From: Dermatemys mawii
Lineage: Eukaryota > Chordata > Testudines > Dermatemydidae
DNA: 64,000 bases
NCBI GenBank assembly: GCA_007922305.1
Contig: ML677333.1
Coordinates: 13,569,364 to 13,633,363 of the forward strand
Reading direction: 5' to 3'
Of the stretch, positions 47,451-57,525 are shown in pieces. Below the pieces are notes generated by a model. The model saw only the letters and a program-made list of their open reading frames with translations, had not been told where the DNA came from and ran no database searches. Each line of letters opens with the position of its first letter. Positions within the stretch are counted from its first letter, which is position 1. The translations under genes were made by a program, and so were the position numbers.

Positions 47451-48766
47451 TGTAAGCAGTGTCAGGAATGAGATATATTCTGACATCTGGTGGTGAATTA
47501 TGGGAATTGCAGTGAGTTATGGAAAATAACTTTGGGGCTGATCAATTTGCATAGACACACCCACTGCGCCTAGCCTGAGCTCACAGCAGCCCGCATGGCC
47601 ACTTCGGCTGATGTGGGGGCTCCAGTTTCTATGTTATTGGGGCAGGAATGATAAAGTGATGTTACACTGATTATGTGAATGAAGGACTATGGACACGTAC
47701 TTGGCCCTTGTTATGATGGAGGGACTCGCCATCATCTAGGTAGCACTCACTGGGCAAGGGCCATGCGTTTCAGACCACTGTGAGATTGAGAGAGATGGTG
47801 GACAAGTATCTATACTTTTTGGTGAGGGTTTTGTCTGAGGGCCTCACAGGCTTATTGCACCCTGTCTCTCTACACTGTAGAATGTCAGAATTGAATTTTG
47901 CTTCTATAAGGAGCCTGATTTCAGACTACTGAGCTGAAATTGGTTTTGGGCTCACTAAGGCACCTGCACTAAGGTTCCCCTACTGTATGCTGAAATCACC
48001 TAAGAGCTAAAGAAATCACTGAGCACTGTCTTAAGTTGGGGGCTTGAAAATAGTGCAGAGTGGCTGGTGCAGCAGAGCAGTCTGTGTGTCGGCTAGCAGG
48101 ATGGCTAGCGGAGCCATTTGTGTTGCTGGCAGAGTGGCTGGCGCTGCAGAGCAGTTCGAGTATCGGCTAGCAGAGCAGCTAGCGGATCAACAGGCAGAGC
48201 GGTTCGTGGGACAGCCAGCGGAGCGGAGCAGAGCCTATTGCGGTTAGAGCTGCAGCGGAACCTCACGGAGAGGCAGCGCAGTCGGCCTCAGACCACGTAA
48301 GGTGCCCCTTGCCCTACCCTCCATTTCCACCCAGGCTGGGAGGTAAGACACTGCAGATTAACTCTTGAACTCTGCACTGACCAGGAACAGAGACTCTTGG
48401 GCTGTTGGACTTTTGGGTGATTTTTGGGTTACTGGACTCACAGACCTAAAGGAGGGGACACAGCCCAATCGGCTGGGGTGGCGGTTTGCTCAGGAGTTGG
48501 TTTATGACCCTAGTTGTGGTGTTTTTCCCCAATTTGATGATGTCATTTATCTCATGTTAATAAAAATTTCTGATACACCAATCTGTGCTTGCGAGAGGGG
48601 AAGTATTGCCTCTTTGAGGCGCCCAGGGGAGGTGTTAGGATTTTTCCCAGGTCACTGGGTGGGGGCTCGAGCCAGTTTTTGCCTTGTGTTGTTGAGAGGG
48701 GACCCCTATGTACTGAACCTGGCCCTTGCTGCTATTAACCCGGCCTGGCAGAAGGGTTACATATGA
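47446..48766 (+). mobile_element. Solo LTR, 1311 bp, with 5-bp target duplication
   Basis: The LTR spans 47451-48761, begins TGTAAGCAG and ends GGGTTACA, giving TGTAA/TTACA inverted ends. TATGA flanks it on both sides (47446-47450 and 48762-48766), the five-base duplication expected from a retroviral-type integrase. Inside are GGCTAGCAGGATGGCTAGCG-like units repeated at 48060-48235, and AATAAA at 48559-48564 followed by a GT-rich stretch, a plausible R/U5 border. No primer-binding site, gag, pol or env sequence is adjacent, so it is a recombination-derived solo LTR. Frames 48044-48766 are not genes. Confidence 0.85.
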
Positions 48767-49320
48767 ACAGAGGGCCAATTTACCAAAGCTTGATGTCCTC
48801 TTTGCACAATGCCCCCAGAGAATGGCCCCTGAGTAGAGAGCCAATGTATCTACGCAGAACTAGCTCTACCAGCTCTGTGCTGCCTCCTCATAGAGGTGGC
48901 ATTCCAGTGCCGAATCTGGACTGGGAGGGGACATGTCTGCACCAAGCCTACACAGTGGCCATTCTGCACCACTGTAGTGATCCATAATGGCTGTTACAAC
49001 AAAGGCACAATTTAGGACCACAGGGCTGTCCTAGCCTGTTCCTCAGGCTGCACCACCGGCCCTTACAGCTGCTGAAGAGGTGAGGCACCAACCTGACCCA
49101 CCCCCTACTTGGTCCCTGCACTGTATGGGATCCAGGGACAACACCACTACATTTGGTTATATGACAAAAGCACCACTGCGCTGCACCTCACGTGTTCATT
49201 TACACTGCTGCAGACCACTCCCAGTCTGACTTGGTGGCATTCTACCCTTCCTCATCACTGGCATTAGTGACTGCACAAGGGACAGGGCAAAAGTGAATTG
49301 AGCTCTCAACGTTGTAGTCA
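48767..49320. other. Anonymous sequence, no gene seen
   Basis: If the target duplication around the LTR is real, this should continue the CR1, but no CR1 reading frame is recognisable in any frame here. Confidence 0.4.
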
Positions 49321-49546
49321 AGGTAAAACAGTGATTCTCAAACTTTTTTACTGTTGATCCTGTCATATAGCAAGCCTCCAAGTGTGACTCCCTTATAAAT
49401 TAAAAACACCTTTTAATATATTTAACACCATTTTAAATGGTGGAGGAAAAGCGAGGTTTGGGGTGCAGGCTGACAGCTCCTGAAACCCCGTGATAACCTC
49501 GCAACTCCCTGAGGGGTCCCCCAGTTTGAGAACCCTTGAGGTAAAA
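49321..49546. mobile_element. Small hAT element with perfect target duplication
   Basis: CAGTGATTCTCAAAC at 49329 and GTTTGAGAACCCTTG ending at 49538 are inverted ends. AGGTAAAA flanks both sides (49321-49328 and 49539-49546). The 210-bp body has TTTTAATATATTTAACACC and no coding capacity. Confidence 0.92.
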
Positions 49547-50104
49547 GAAACCCTCTCTCTTGGCTTCCCCCCATACCCAAGTAGTGCTTTTCTGGCTTTC
49601 TCATGGATTTCTGACCCTGTCTGCTCCTGACACACACAGTTCCACCAACTAGTGCCCCAGCCCCTTCACTTACAATCAGTCCTAGGGAAACCCCTCTTAT
49701 TTTTTCTGAGTTAATTGTTTTTCAGTCCATCTCATGTGGTGCAGTACCTTGGGCAGTGATGTCTTATTTTTTCAGCTAGTACAAAGCAACAGGGAATTTA
49801 ATGTTGCCTCGTTTAACCTGAATGAAAGGGCTCTAACATGCCCATCAGTTTCAGTGAGGTTTGTGATTGCCAGCAGGTGTCTCATCTGTGGGCAGCAACC
49901 ATTACCCTCAATAACAGATATATTCAGAAGTGGTTAATTTAATGGCACTTGTCTTATAGCAAATAGAAAAGTGTCCTGTTTTTGTCAGATATTCATTCAA
50001 AAGGGAGCAAGATTCCCTGTGCCGCACTCTACATAATCTGGCTGTCAAAATGGCATAAACTTAATTCTGTTTTAATTACATTTGAGACATTTAATTAAAG
50101 TTGT

Positions 50105-50245
50105 TGTGATTTAACCTTCTTTGTCATTAATAATAATTCTTATCACATTTCTTCAAAGCACTTTACAGTCATTTTCCCAACACTCCTATGATGTAGGACG
50201 GTGGTGTAATTATTATTGCCATTTTTACTGCTTGGGAAGCAGACA
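50105..50245 (-). mobile_element. MIR-like or L2-tail SINE fragment
   Basis: TAATAATAATTCTTATCACA, CAAAGCACTTTACAGTCATT and CTATGATGTAGGACGGTGGT GTAATTATTATTGCC resemble the reversed 3' part of a CORE-SINE. Confidence 0.5.
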
Positions 50246-50317
50246 AGATTTCAAAAGTTAGTGCCTAAAGTTCAGCTCCAGAATCAGAATTTAAGCACCT
50301 GAATAAATGAGGTGGGG

Positions 50318-50646
50318 TGAAACTTTCAAAAGTGCCTTGGGAGCCTAACTCCCATTTTCAGAAATGACTTAGGCACTTAACCCCCTAAGCTCACGTCTGC
50401 ACTAGCACTTTTGTCAGCAAAACTTTTGTCACTCAGGGGTGTGAAAAAAGACCACCCCCCAAGCAACATAAGTGTTGATGGCGTAAGTGGTAGTGTGCCC
50501 AGTGCTATGTTGAGCTGGTTTTATTGTGTTGATAGGAGAGCTCTCTGCTGTCAGTATAACGTAGCTACACAAACGCTTTTACAGAGGCACTGCTGTATCG
50601 GGACAGCTGTGCCACTGTAAGCTTTGCACAAGTGTAGACATGACAT
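50318..50646. repeat. Palindromic repeat followed by a MITE
   Basis: CTTTCAAAAGTGCCTTGGGA and ATGACTTAGGCACTTAACCC (50318-50387) are the arms of one palindromic repeat. It abuts a MITE at about 50388-50646 with CTCACGTCTGCACTAGCACT at one end and CACAAGTGTAGACATGAC at the other, the same family as at 13623 and 46019. Confidence 0.6.
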
Positions 50647-50650
50647 AAAT

Positions 50651-50975
50651 CTCATTGATTTAGGATCTATTCCTGGCTCTGCCACTGATCTGTGGTGTGA
50701 CCTAAGGCAAGTTACATCATCTCTCTGTGCCTCTGGTTCCTTCCTGCCTTTTGTCAGTCTTGTCTAGATTAAGAGTTCTTTAGAGCAGAAGATGTCTATT
50801 ACTGTGTGTATGCACAGTACCTAGCACATGGGACTCTGATCACTAGCACAATGGGGCCCTGATTGCGCGAGCCAGGGGTCAGGGCTCCTTGTTGCTATGA
50901 TAACACTATTAATAATATTAATAATCTTGTATGGGTCTTCTAGATGCTACTGCAACACAAACAACAATGACAAGG
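50651..50975 (+). mobile_element. MIR-like SINE with long 3' tail
   Basis: Core motifs CCTGGCTCTGCCACTGATCT, GTGACCTAAGGCAAGTTAC and TCTCTGTGCCTCTGGTTCC are followed by the tail TAGAGCAGAAGATGTCTATT, CAGTACCTAGCACATGGGAC and AATGGGGCCCTGATTG. It ends with TTCTAGATGCTACTGCAACAC AAACAACAATGA-type simple sequence. This is the most complete copy of the family in the window. Confidence 0.8.
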
Positions 50976-51074
50976 AGGAAAAGAGGGCTAGACCCTGCCA
51001 GGGCACTGGGAAAATGCAGAATCTGATTGCTTCTTTTAAAAGGAAATTGCAAACCCTTCCTCTCAACAAAACCC

Positions 51075-51227
51075 CTGTGGAATAGGGTGACCAGACAGCA
51101 AGTGTGAAAAATGAGGACGGGAGGTAATAGGAGCCTATATAAGAAAAAGATCCAAAAATCGGGACTGTTCCTATAAAATCAGGACTATCCCTATAAAATC
51201 GGGACATCTGATCATCCTGCTGTGGAA
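51075..51227. mobile_element. Short hAT MITE with perfect target duplication
   Basis: The 137-bp element, 51083-51219, begins TAGGGTGACCAGACAGC and ends CATCTGATCATCCTG. CTGTGGAA occurs on both sides (51075-51082 and 51220-51227). Inside, AAAATCGGGACTGTTCCTAT and a diverged second copy form a short tandem pair. A second member is at 54172. Confidence 0.9.
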
Positions 51228-51309
51228 TGACTAATGGGCAGCAAATCATCATTCTGTTTGTTCTGCTTGTAAATTGCCTCCATTTCTCCCACTTTTTGTC
51301 TTGTCTAGT

Positions 51310-52030
51310 TAGGGTTGTTGTAGCCATGTCAGTCCCAAGATATTAGAAAGACAAGGTGGGTGAAGTAATAGCTTTTATTGGACCAACTTCTGTTGTTGAG
51401 AGAGACAAGCTTTCAAGCTAACACAGACCTCTTCTTTAGGACTGGAAACTTACTCAAAGTGTCACAGCTAAATGCAAAATGGAACAGATTGTTTAGCTTA
51501 AGAAGGAGTAAGCACATATTTCAAGGGCCCATTCAAGGTGAAGTGGCACCTGAATCTCTCTCCAGTTTCAGGGAGGAAAGAAGAAGAGGGAAGCAGCTGG
51601 GGAGGGGAGGAAGTTGTTAGTGGGTTACAGACTGTTGTAATAAGCCATAAATCCAACATCTCTATGCAGTTCACAATTTTTAGTGCCCAGCAAAGTTAGT
51701 GATTGCTTTCAGAAGAGTAAATTCATATCAGTCCTCGTTCTCAAAGGAAATCTGTAGATTTTCAAAAGATACACCTGGAAGCTTAAATTCATAGCTTTGC
51801 TATACACTAAAAATCATAGACTGAATAGACAAACTGGATTTATGGCTTGTTACAACAAATCTGTAACCCACTAACAACCCCTCCTCTTCCCCCCTCCAAT
51901 TCCTTCCAGCTGTTTCCCCCACCTTCCTTTCAGCCCTATCACTAGAAGAGTGTTCACAGGCCACCTCGCCTGGAATGGTCTCTTGTAATGTGTGTTAACT
52001 ATTTATGCTGAACAACCTGTTTCCGCTCCT
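51310..52030. mobile_element. Inverted pair of Penelope-like element ends
   Basis: The start, TTGTTGTAGCCATGTCAGTC, through TTTTATTGGACCAACTTCTG and GTTGAGAGAGACAAGCTTTC, is a reptile Penelope-like terminus. From about 51475 to 51695 it runs AACAGATTGTTTAGC, CCATTCAAGGTGAAG, GTTAGTGGGTTACAG, AAGCCATAAATCCA and ATTTTTAGTG. Complements of these appear in reverse order at 51792-52025: CACTAAAAAT, TGGATTTATGGCTTG, CTGTAACCCACTAAC, CTGGAATGG and AACAACCTGTTTC. The two arms thus form a 200-bp imperfect inverted repeat around a centre near 51740. No protein domain is kept. Confidence 0.65.
51407..51440 (-). ncRNA. Degenerate hammerhead-like motif on the minus strand
   Basis: On the minus strand the Penelope-like end reads CTAAAGA (51433-51439) where a hammerhead has CUGANGA, then an eroded stem and GAAA (51411-51414) followed by GC. 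The invariant G of the first block is changed to A, so this copy should be inactive. Confidence 0.35.
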
Positions 52031-52149
52031 CTGGCCATGCCCCCTTCTCCCACCCCCCCACCCCACTCCTCTGGCTGGACTCATTCTGATGAGCGTTTCC
52101 TCAGTGAAGTCAAAGGGACTGTTCACATGAGCAAGTGCTCACAAGGGCA

Positions 52150-52235
52150 AGTATGGGCTCCAGAAGGGTTGTTTGCAATAGCAGGGACTGAACTTGATGA
52201 CCAAGGAGGGTCCTTCCAATCCAATACATAACTCG
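52150..52235 (+). mobile_element. CR1 LINE terminal fragment
   Basis: GCAGGGACTGAACTTGATGA CCAAGGAGGGTCCTTCCAAT CC corresponds to the last part of a CR1 3' region. Confidence 0.6.
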
Positions 52236-52239
52236 TCCT

Positions 52240-52378
52240 TTACACTGGAAGACCTTTGGGGCAGGGATCATCTATTATTAATGTGTTTGCAAGTGACTAG
52301 CACAATGGGGCCACACACCTGGCTGAGCTCTGTCTAGACAGGACATATAAATTAATAAAAATAACAATAAATAGTAGG
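52240..52378 (+). mobile_element. SINE 3'-tail fragment
   Basis: CTTTGGGGCAGGGATCATCT, AAGTGACTAGCACAATGGGG CC and a terminal ATAAATTAATAAAAATAACA run match the tail of the SINE at 50651. Confidence 0.7.
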
Positions 52379-53074
52379 GCTGTCTTTTCTATTGGTTTTA
52401 CACCACTTAAACACCATCAACATAAGAGTTATTCCTGATTTGTACTGGTATAAACAAAAGAAAAATTGGGACCCATATGAGATTTTCTAGAAGACATACA
52501 CAGCTGAAACTTGTAGAAGTGGCACTTTTGTGTTTCCATAGCAACCCAAGCGGCATTTGTCAGTAATTAAAATTAGCTCTGTAGTTTATTATAACTCCAC
52601 AAGTTCCGTTATCAGACGATAATGATGCAGAAGCCACAATATTCTGCAACTGCAACTCAGAAAACATTTGTTTCCATTTTAGTTCAGTTCCTCCTTCTTA
52701 GGCTCAACAATATTCAGGCTTCATTGCATCTAAACCCCTGAAGTTTATAGTATTGTTTCCTCATTGATCTGAACAGTTACTGTAGCATATTATATGGGAG
52801 TACATTTTAACAAGCTCCTGCAACAATCACAGATCCCTACTAGCAGCAGGATGAACTGCTGCTACAAAATTTTATCTACCCTTCATATCCCAGGTGTCTT
52901 TACAACTCCCACTTCTATCTCTAGCTGGGCAATGAGACCCCCGCTTTGTGTGTCCTGGAAATGATACCCCACCCTTCCCTAAAGTAATCAAAATAAGCCA
53001 AGCAAAGCAGTAGCTGAATCTTCAACCCACATTCAACTGCAGCTCATCAGCCACATGAGATTCTGAACCTCTAG

Positions 53075-54060
53075 CCACAGCACTTTTAATAGATTACAAG
53101 ACAAAAAAGGACCACTGTAATCATTTGGTCTGATCTCACAGACCACAAGACTTCCTTGAATTAATTTCTGTTTGAAATAGAACATATGTCATAAGTGTGA
53201 AATAGCCTAGAATTATTATTCACCTGTAAGGGGTTAAGCTAAAGGTAACCTGAGAGGTGGACAACTGATCAATGAGAAATTCCTCAGGAGACAAAGGATT
53301 TTAAGTTTCAGTTTCTCTCTAGGTCTCTCTCGGTTCACCTCGGCTATGGGATGAACACAGCTATGTCTTTCACGGTAACTATAAGATTCTATCAAGTACT
53401 GTAGTCAGTAAGTTTACCTTCTTTTTATCACTTGGAGGGTTCTCAGTGGTGAGTGTTGGCTGGGTGCTTCTTGATATTGTAAAATTCAGCAGAGATATCA
53501 ACAGTGGAGAAAGATGCCTTGGAGAGAGGTTTGGTTTCTGAATCCTTTTGTTAATTATGGTAGATGCTGTTCTATTGGTTGTTATAAGGGATTTATTCCT
53601 CTCTTTTTTTCTTTTATTAAAATCTTTCTTTTGAGAAGCTGACTGCTTGTTTTTCATTGTGTAAGATCTTGGTTTTGGATCGGGCACCTCTTGCAGGAGC
53701 AGGCGAGGTTTGTTTTTTTTCTCTCAAGCTTCCCAGGGAAGGAAGAAGTTTGGGGGGTTAGTGGAAAGGGAAAGAAGGGTCCCAAACTACCCTAGACCTA
53801 GTTTGGTGGTGGCAGTGTACCAGGTCCAGATACAGAAGAAGTTGTGTTCTGGGGAAAAACATTTTAACCCAAGCTGGTAAAATAAGCTTGGGGGGGTATT
53901 TCTTTTTTCATGCGGGTCACCACATCTGTACCCTAGAGTTCAGTTTCTTTTAGAAACACAGTCCATCCTGATCTGAAAATGCTCAGTGATAGAGAATCCA
54001 CCACAACCCTGGGAGATTTCTGCTGATAATACTGCTTGTCCTACAAGTCCTCACTGGCAA
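53075..54060 (-). mobile_element. CR1 LINE fragment split by an LTR
   Basis: The outer parts, 53085-53186 (GATTACAAGACAAAAAAGGA, AATCATTTGGTCTGATCTCA) and 53943-54060 (TCTTTTAGAAACACAGTCCA, TCAGTGATAGAGAATCCACC), are consecutive pieces of one reversed CR1 3' end. Between them lies the LTR listed separately. Joining the two outer parts gives the usual CR1 order. Confidence 0.75.
53187..53942 (+). mobile_element. Solo LTR inserted in CR1, 756 bp
   Basis: The segment starts TGTCATAAGTGTGAAATAGC and ends ATCTGTACCCTAGAGTTCA, so it has TG...CA borders. ATTAAA at 53616-53621 may be its polyadenylation signal. No internal retroviral sequence is next to it. A clean target duplication is not visible, because the flanks (AACATA and GTTTCT) have diverged. 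The reverse frame at 53379-53687 is a chance frame of this LTR. Confidence 0.7.
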
Positions 54061-54149
54061 GATAGGGAATGGAGGCAGAAGCATTCAGGATGGCCCTGCT
54101 AGCATCTGTGGTGCTTTCTTTCACAGGCAGCTTAGTATTACACACATGG

Positions 54150-54761
54150 GACACGTCCATACTAGGGTGATCAGATGTCCGAATTTTATAGGGACAGTCC
54201 TGATTTCTGGGGTCTTTTTCTTATATGGGCTCCTACTACCCCTCTCCCCCGTCCTGATTTTTCACACATGCTGTCTGGTCACCCTAGACTCCACACTATA
54301 ACAACAGACCTGTGGCATGGCTGCAGTTGGCTTGGCTTAGCTACTTGGGCTCCTGGGGGTTGGGCTGTGGGGCTATAAAATTGCAGTGTTGTCATTCAAG
54401 CTCAGGCTAGCCTAGAGCCTGGGCTCTGAGACACCAAGAGAGAGGACGGGCTCAGAACCACTGTTCCCTCTAAGCTGTACACATGTGTGCGCGCACACAG
54501 ATCCTAAATCCTACAAAAATACCGCACGCACAAAAATTTGCACAGAAGCACAAAAATTTGCACGGCAGAATTTTTTTCTGCACATGTCCTGTCAAAAATT
54601 AGAGGGAACATTCAGGCGCAGGCTGGAGCCCAGGCTCTGACCAATGTCTACACTGCAATTTTTAGCCCCATAGCTTGAGCCCCACAAGCCTGAGTCAGCT
54701 GACCCAGCCCTGAGACTCAGAGCCGTGGGTTTTTTTATCACAGTGTAGACATGCCCACAAA
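54150..54761. repeat. MITE with two nested hAT insertions
   Basis: GACACGTCCATACT at the left and CACAGTGTAGACATGCCC at the right are the outer ends of one MITE. It is interrupted by a hAT MITE at 54172-54290 (TAGGGTGATCAGATG...CTGTCTGGTCACCCTA) and by another at 54462-54610 (TGTTCCCTCTAA...TTAGAGGGAACA). Around the first, GTCCATAC and CTCCACAC look like a decayed 8-bp duplication. Confidence 0.7.
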
Positions 54762-54787
54762 GATTCTGTGTTAGCAGCAAGGAGAGC

Positions 54788-55621
54788 TGCTAGCACAGGG
54801 GTGGGCAAACTTTTTGGCCCGAGGGCCACATCGGGTTTGTGAAATTATATCGAGGGCTGGGTAGTCAACGCCCCGCCCCCAATCCAGCCCCCTCCCATTT
54901 CCTGCCCCCTGAGAATCCCTGACTCATCCAACCCCCCATACACACATACCTTGTCCCCTGACTGCCCCTTCCACAGATCCCTAACCACCCCCCAGGACCC
55001 CACCCCCTACCCAATTCCCCTGCTCCCTGGCCCCTGACTGTCCCAAATCCTAATCACCTTCCCACTCCCTAAGCACCACCCCAGAACCCCAACCAACCCA
55101 CCCTGCTCCCTGACTGCCCCTTCCAAAGCCCCCCCTCCCCAACCACCACCCTGGAACCCCCCCCCATTTCCCCTCTTACCATAGCTGCTCGGGGTGGGGG
55201 GAGCATACAGCCCGGGCTCCCAGCGCTCTGCCTGAACAGGGTGGTTCCAGGGGAGGGGCAGAGTGCACAGCCCTGGTCCCCAGAGGGCTTCCAGTGGGGT
55301 GCGGCTCTGGGGGAGGGGCCAGCGCGCAGCCCTGGCCCCCTGGAGCGCTCCCCCCGCGGCGTGGCTGCGGGGGAGGGGCCAGCGCGCAGCCCCAGCCCCC
55401 TGGAGCGCTCCCCCCGCGGCGTGGCTCTGGGGGTGGGGGAAGCATGCAGCCCGGCTCCAGGAAAGGGGGGAGGGCACGCAGCCCCAACCCCACAGCTATG
55501 CCCACGCTGCGCGGCTCCAGGGGAGGGGCCGGGGCAGCCTCCACAGCCGCGGGCCGGATGGGATGGCCTCCCGGGCCGGATGTGGCCCACGGGCCGTAGT
55601 TTGCCCACCCCTGTGCTAGCA
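54788..55621. mobile_element. Non-autonomous hAT element, best-preserved copy
   Basis: The 818-bp element, 54796-55613, has perfect 15-bp inverted ends, CAGGGGTGGGCAAAC and GTTTGCCCACCCCTG. A perfect 8-bp target duplication, TGCTAGCA, lies at 54788-54795 and 55614-55621. The left half is C-rich; the right half is GC- and CpG-rich. At 55308-55435 it contains two copies of a 60-bp unit with GGGGAGGGGCCAGCGCGCAG and CTCCCCCCGCGGCGTGGCT. The long frames on both strands here (up to 179 codons) come from this composition, and no transposase is encoded. Its intact ends make it the youngest of the family in this window. Confidence 0.93.
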
Positions 55622-55775
55622 CATAGCTACTGTGATTATAGTTATATTCTATATTATAATGCTGAAAACATATCAAATTGCACATTTATTATCCCTTTAA
55701 TTTAATTCCTTAACTATGGGTGGTACATACAGACTCTTAGCACTCTGCCGACAAAAAATAAAGGGCAGAAAAATT

Positions 55776-55900
55776 AGGTTCCAGCTTATTATCATTATTA
55801 TTTGTAGTGAAGTAGCATCTAGGAGCCTTAGTCATAGAGCAGGATCTCCATTGTGCTGGGTGCTATATGAACACAGAAAAAAAAAAGACAGTCCCCTCCA
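55776..55900 (-). mobile_element. SINE 3'-tail fragment
   Basis: TATTATCATTATTATTTGTA, AGTAGCATCTAGGAGCCTTA, CCATTGTGCTGGGTGCTATA TGAACACAG and AGACAGTCCCC are the reversed tail of the MIR-like SINE. Confidence 0.75.
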
Positions 55901-57305
55901 GTCTAAGTAGAAAAATATGTTGCTTCTCAGAGAGAAACTGTATTTTCAACTGACTGAGCAAGTCTGGGCATTTGTCTCTCAGGAACAGACTACTAGCAGC
56001 TAGAATGCCCAGCAAAATGTATTCTGATTAGTTGCCCTAAGGTAATAATGAAAGGGTAAAAAAATAATTCTAAGTATAAGATGCAAAACCAACATTTTTT
56101 CACACAACTCCTCTGAAGAGACAAAGGTTGGAGCCACTTGCAAAAGAAGAAAAACAGTGTTTTGGTATGGCAAATCAAACAGGACCATGAGATTGTCAAA
56201 ATGATGATCTACAGTATTAAAAGTAATAAGCAATTGAGATCACACACACACACACACTTGCAGTATAATCAAAGTAACAATCAGTGCTCACAGATTATAG
56301 AGAGTATTGTTTCTCTGTAATAAAGGTGCTAGCCAGAATTAGAGCTGCTCAAAATTTTTCTACCAAAAACATTTTTCTGTCAGCTAATGTAGTTTTGTGA
56401 AAACTGAAATTTTTTGTGGGGAAAATATTGATTTTGACAAAAAATCATCTTCCAAATGAAAAATTCTATAATATATGTTATATAGTTTCAAACTGACACT
56501 ATGGAATAAAATCAAATTTTGTTTTGACAAAATATTTTTTCAATTTAGTTCATGGAAACAAAAAGATTTAAGTTTTCCATTCTCTGTTTCGTGATTTTCA
56601 GGGTTTCCTTCCCCACAACATCTTTTCTCTCTCACTAGCTTTTTTGTTTGTTCGTTTGCATGGACTTCGCTTTTCAAATATTTTCTTCAAACAAAGTTTA
56701 GCTCCTGGATAACTCACAAAATGTTCAATGAGTATTCCATGCGTTTATGATTCAATACTTGAACTATTTTACTAGTCATCTAAATCACATGGTACAGTTT
56801 GAGTTCTCTGTTGGATGCCCAGAACAACTTCCATTTCAGTCTAAAATAATTAAGTTTCATGATTTAAAAATATTCTGCTATGGGCCCAAAAATTCATTTT
56901 TCTGGAATGTGTGTACAAGCAAAACCACACACAGTGTTCAGGAAAAGAAAACAGAGGGGCTACAGATGCAGTGGAAGTTAATTTCTGTTTAGAAGTCTCC
57001 AAAATGCCCAAGAAGAATAATTCTGTACTCTTCACCTTATCCTGCTGCAGATATATTCAAAATCCTACTGAGACTCATGATATTTCACAGCTTTTTCAAA
57101 ATTAGATTATTTTGTTCAAGTGCCACTATTATGTTGCCTCCAGCCGGATCCTTTCCCCTAATACATGTGACTTGATATGATTATTGTGAGAAATGGCGTA
57201 TATTATATATAGACAATTTTTTTGCATTTCTCACTGACTAAAACGTGTTAGAGGAAAATCTATATTTCCTTACAGCAATCTTTTCAAATAATAGTTGAAG
57301 GGCAC
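55901..57305. other. Anonymous AT-rich sequence, no gene seen
   Basis: A CA microsatellite lies at about 56241-56258. The remainder has no recognisable repeat or exon. Confidence 0.4.
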
Positions 57306-57525
57306 AGTTGCAATTATGGCCCACATTTTCAAACCCAGGCACCTAAATGCCCATTTTCAACATATATATGCTAATTTAGCTATCTAAATAAGGATTTACA
57401 TGCCTAAATATGAATGTAGATTCCAGCCTCTAGGAATTGAAAAAGGGCTTGGTCTTGCAAGGTGCTGAGAACTCAGGCTGCCACCTAGCAAAGCACTTAA
57501 GCATGTGTTTAAGCAGAGAGGCACA
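57306..57525. repeat. Two palindromic ancient repeat fragments
   Basis: ATTTTCAAACCCAGGCACCT AAATGCCCATTTTCAA (57330-57362) is one fragment. GGTCTTGCAAGGTGCTGAGA ACTCAG and AAAGCACTTAAGCATGTGTT TAAG (57450-57515) are a second. Both belong to repeat families also seen at 3041 and 58720. Confidence 0.5.

Noticed and set aside
48044..48766. Alanine- and glutamine-rich frames downstream of the CR1 remnant
   Set aside because: They fall in the tandem GCTAGC units and the 3' part of the solo LTR and are not retroviral genes.
53379..53687. A 102-codon reverse frame rich in lysine and serine
   Set aside because: It lies inside the solo LTR; no start, splice or homology support.
55007..55705. Frames of up to 179 codons on both strands, rich in proline, glycine and alanine
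   Set aside because: They lie entirely inside a hAT element with intact ends and target duplication, and open frames occur in nearly all phases because GC-rich sequence lacks stops. No transposase or other domain is present.
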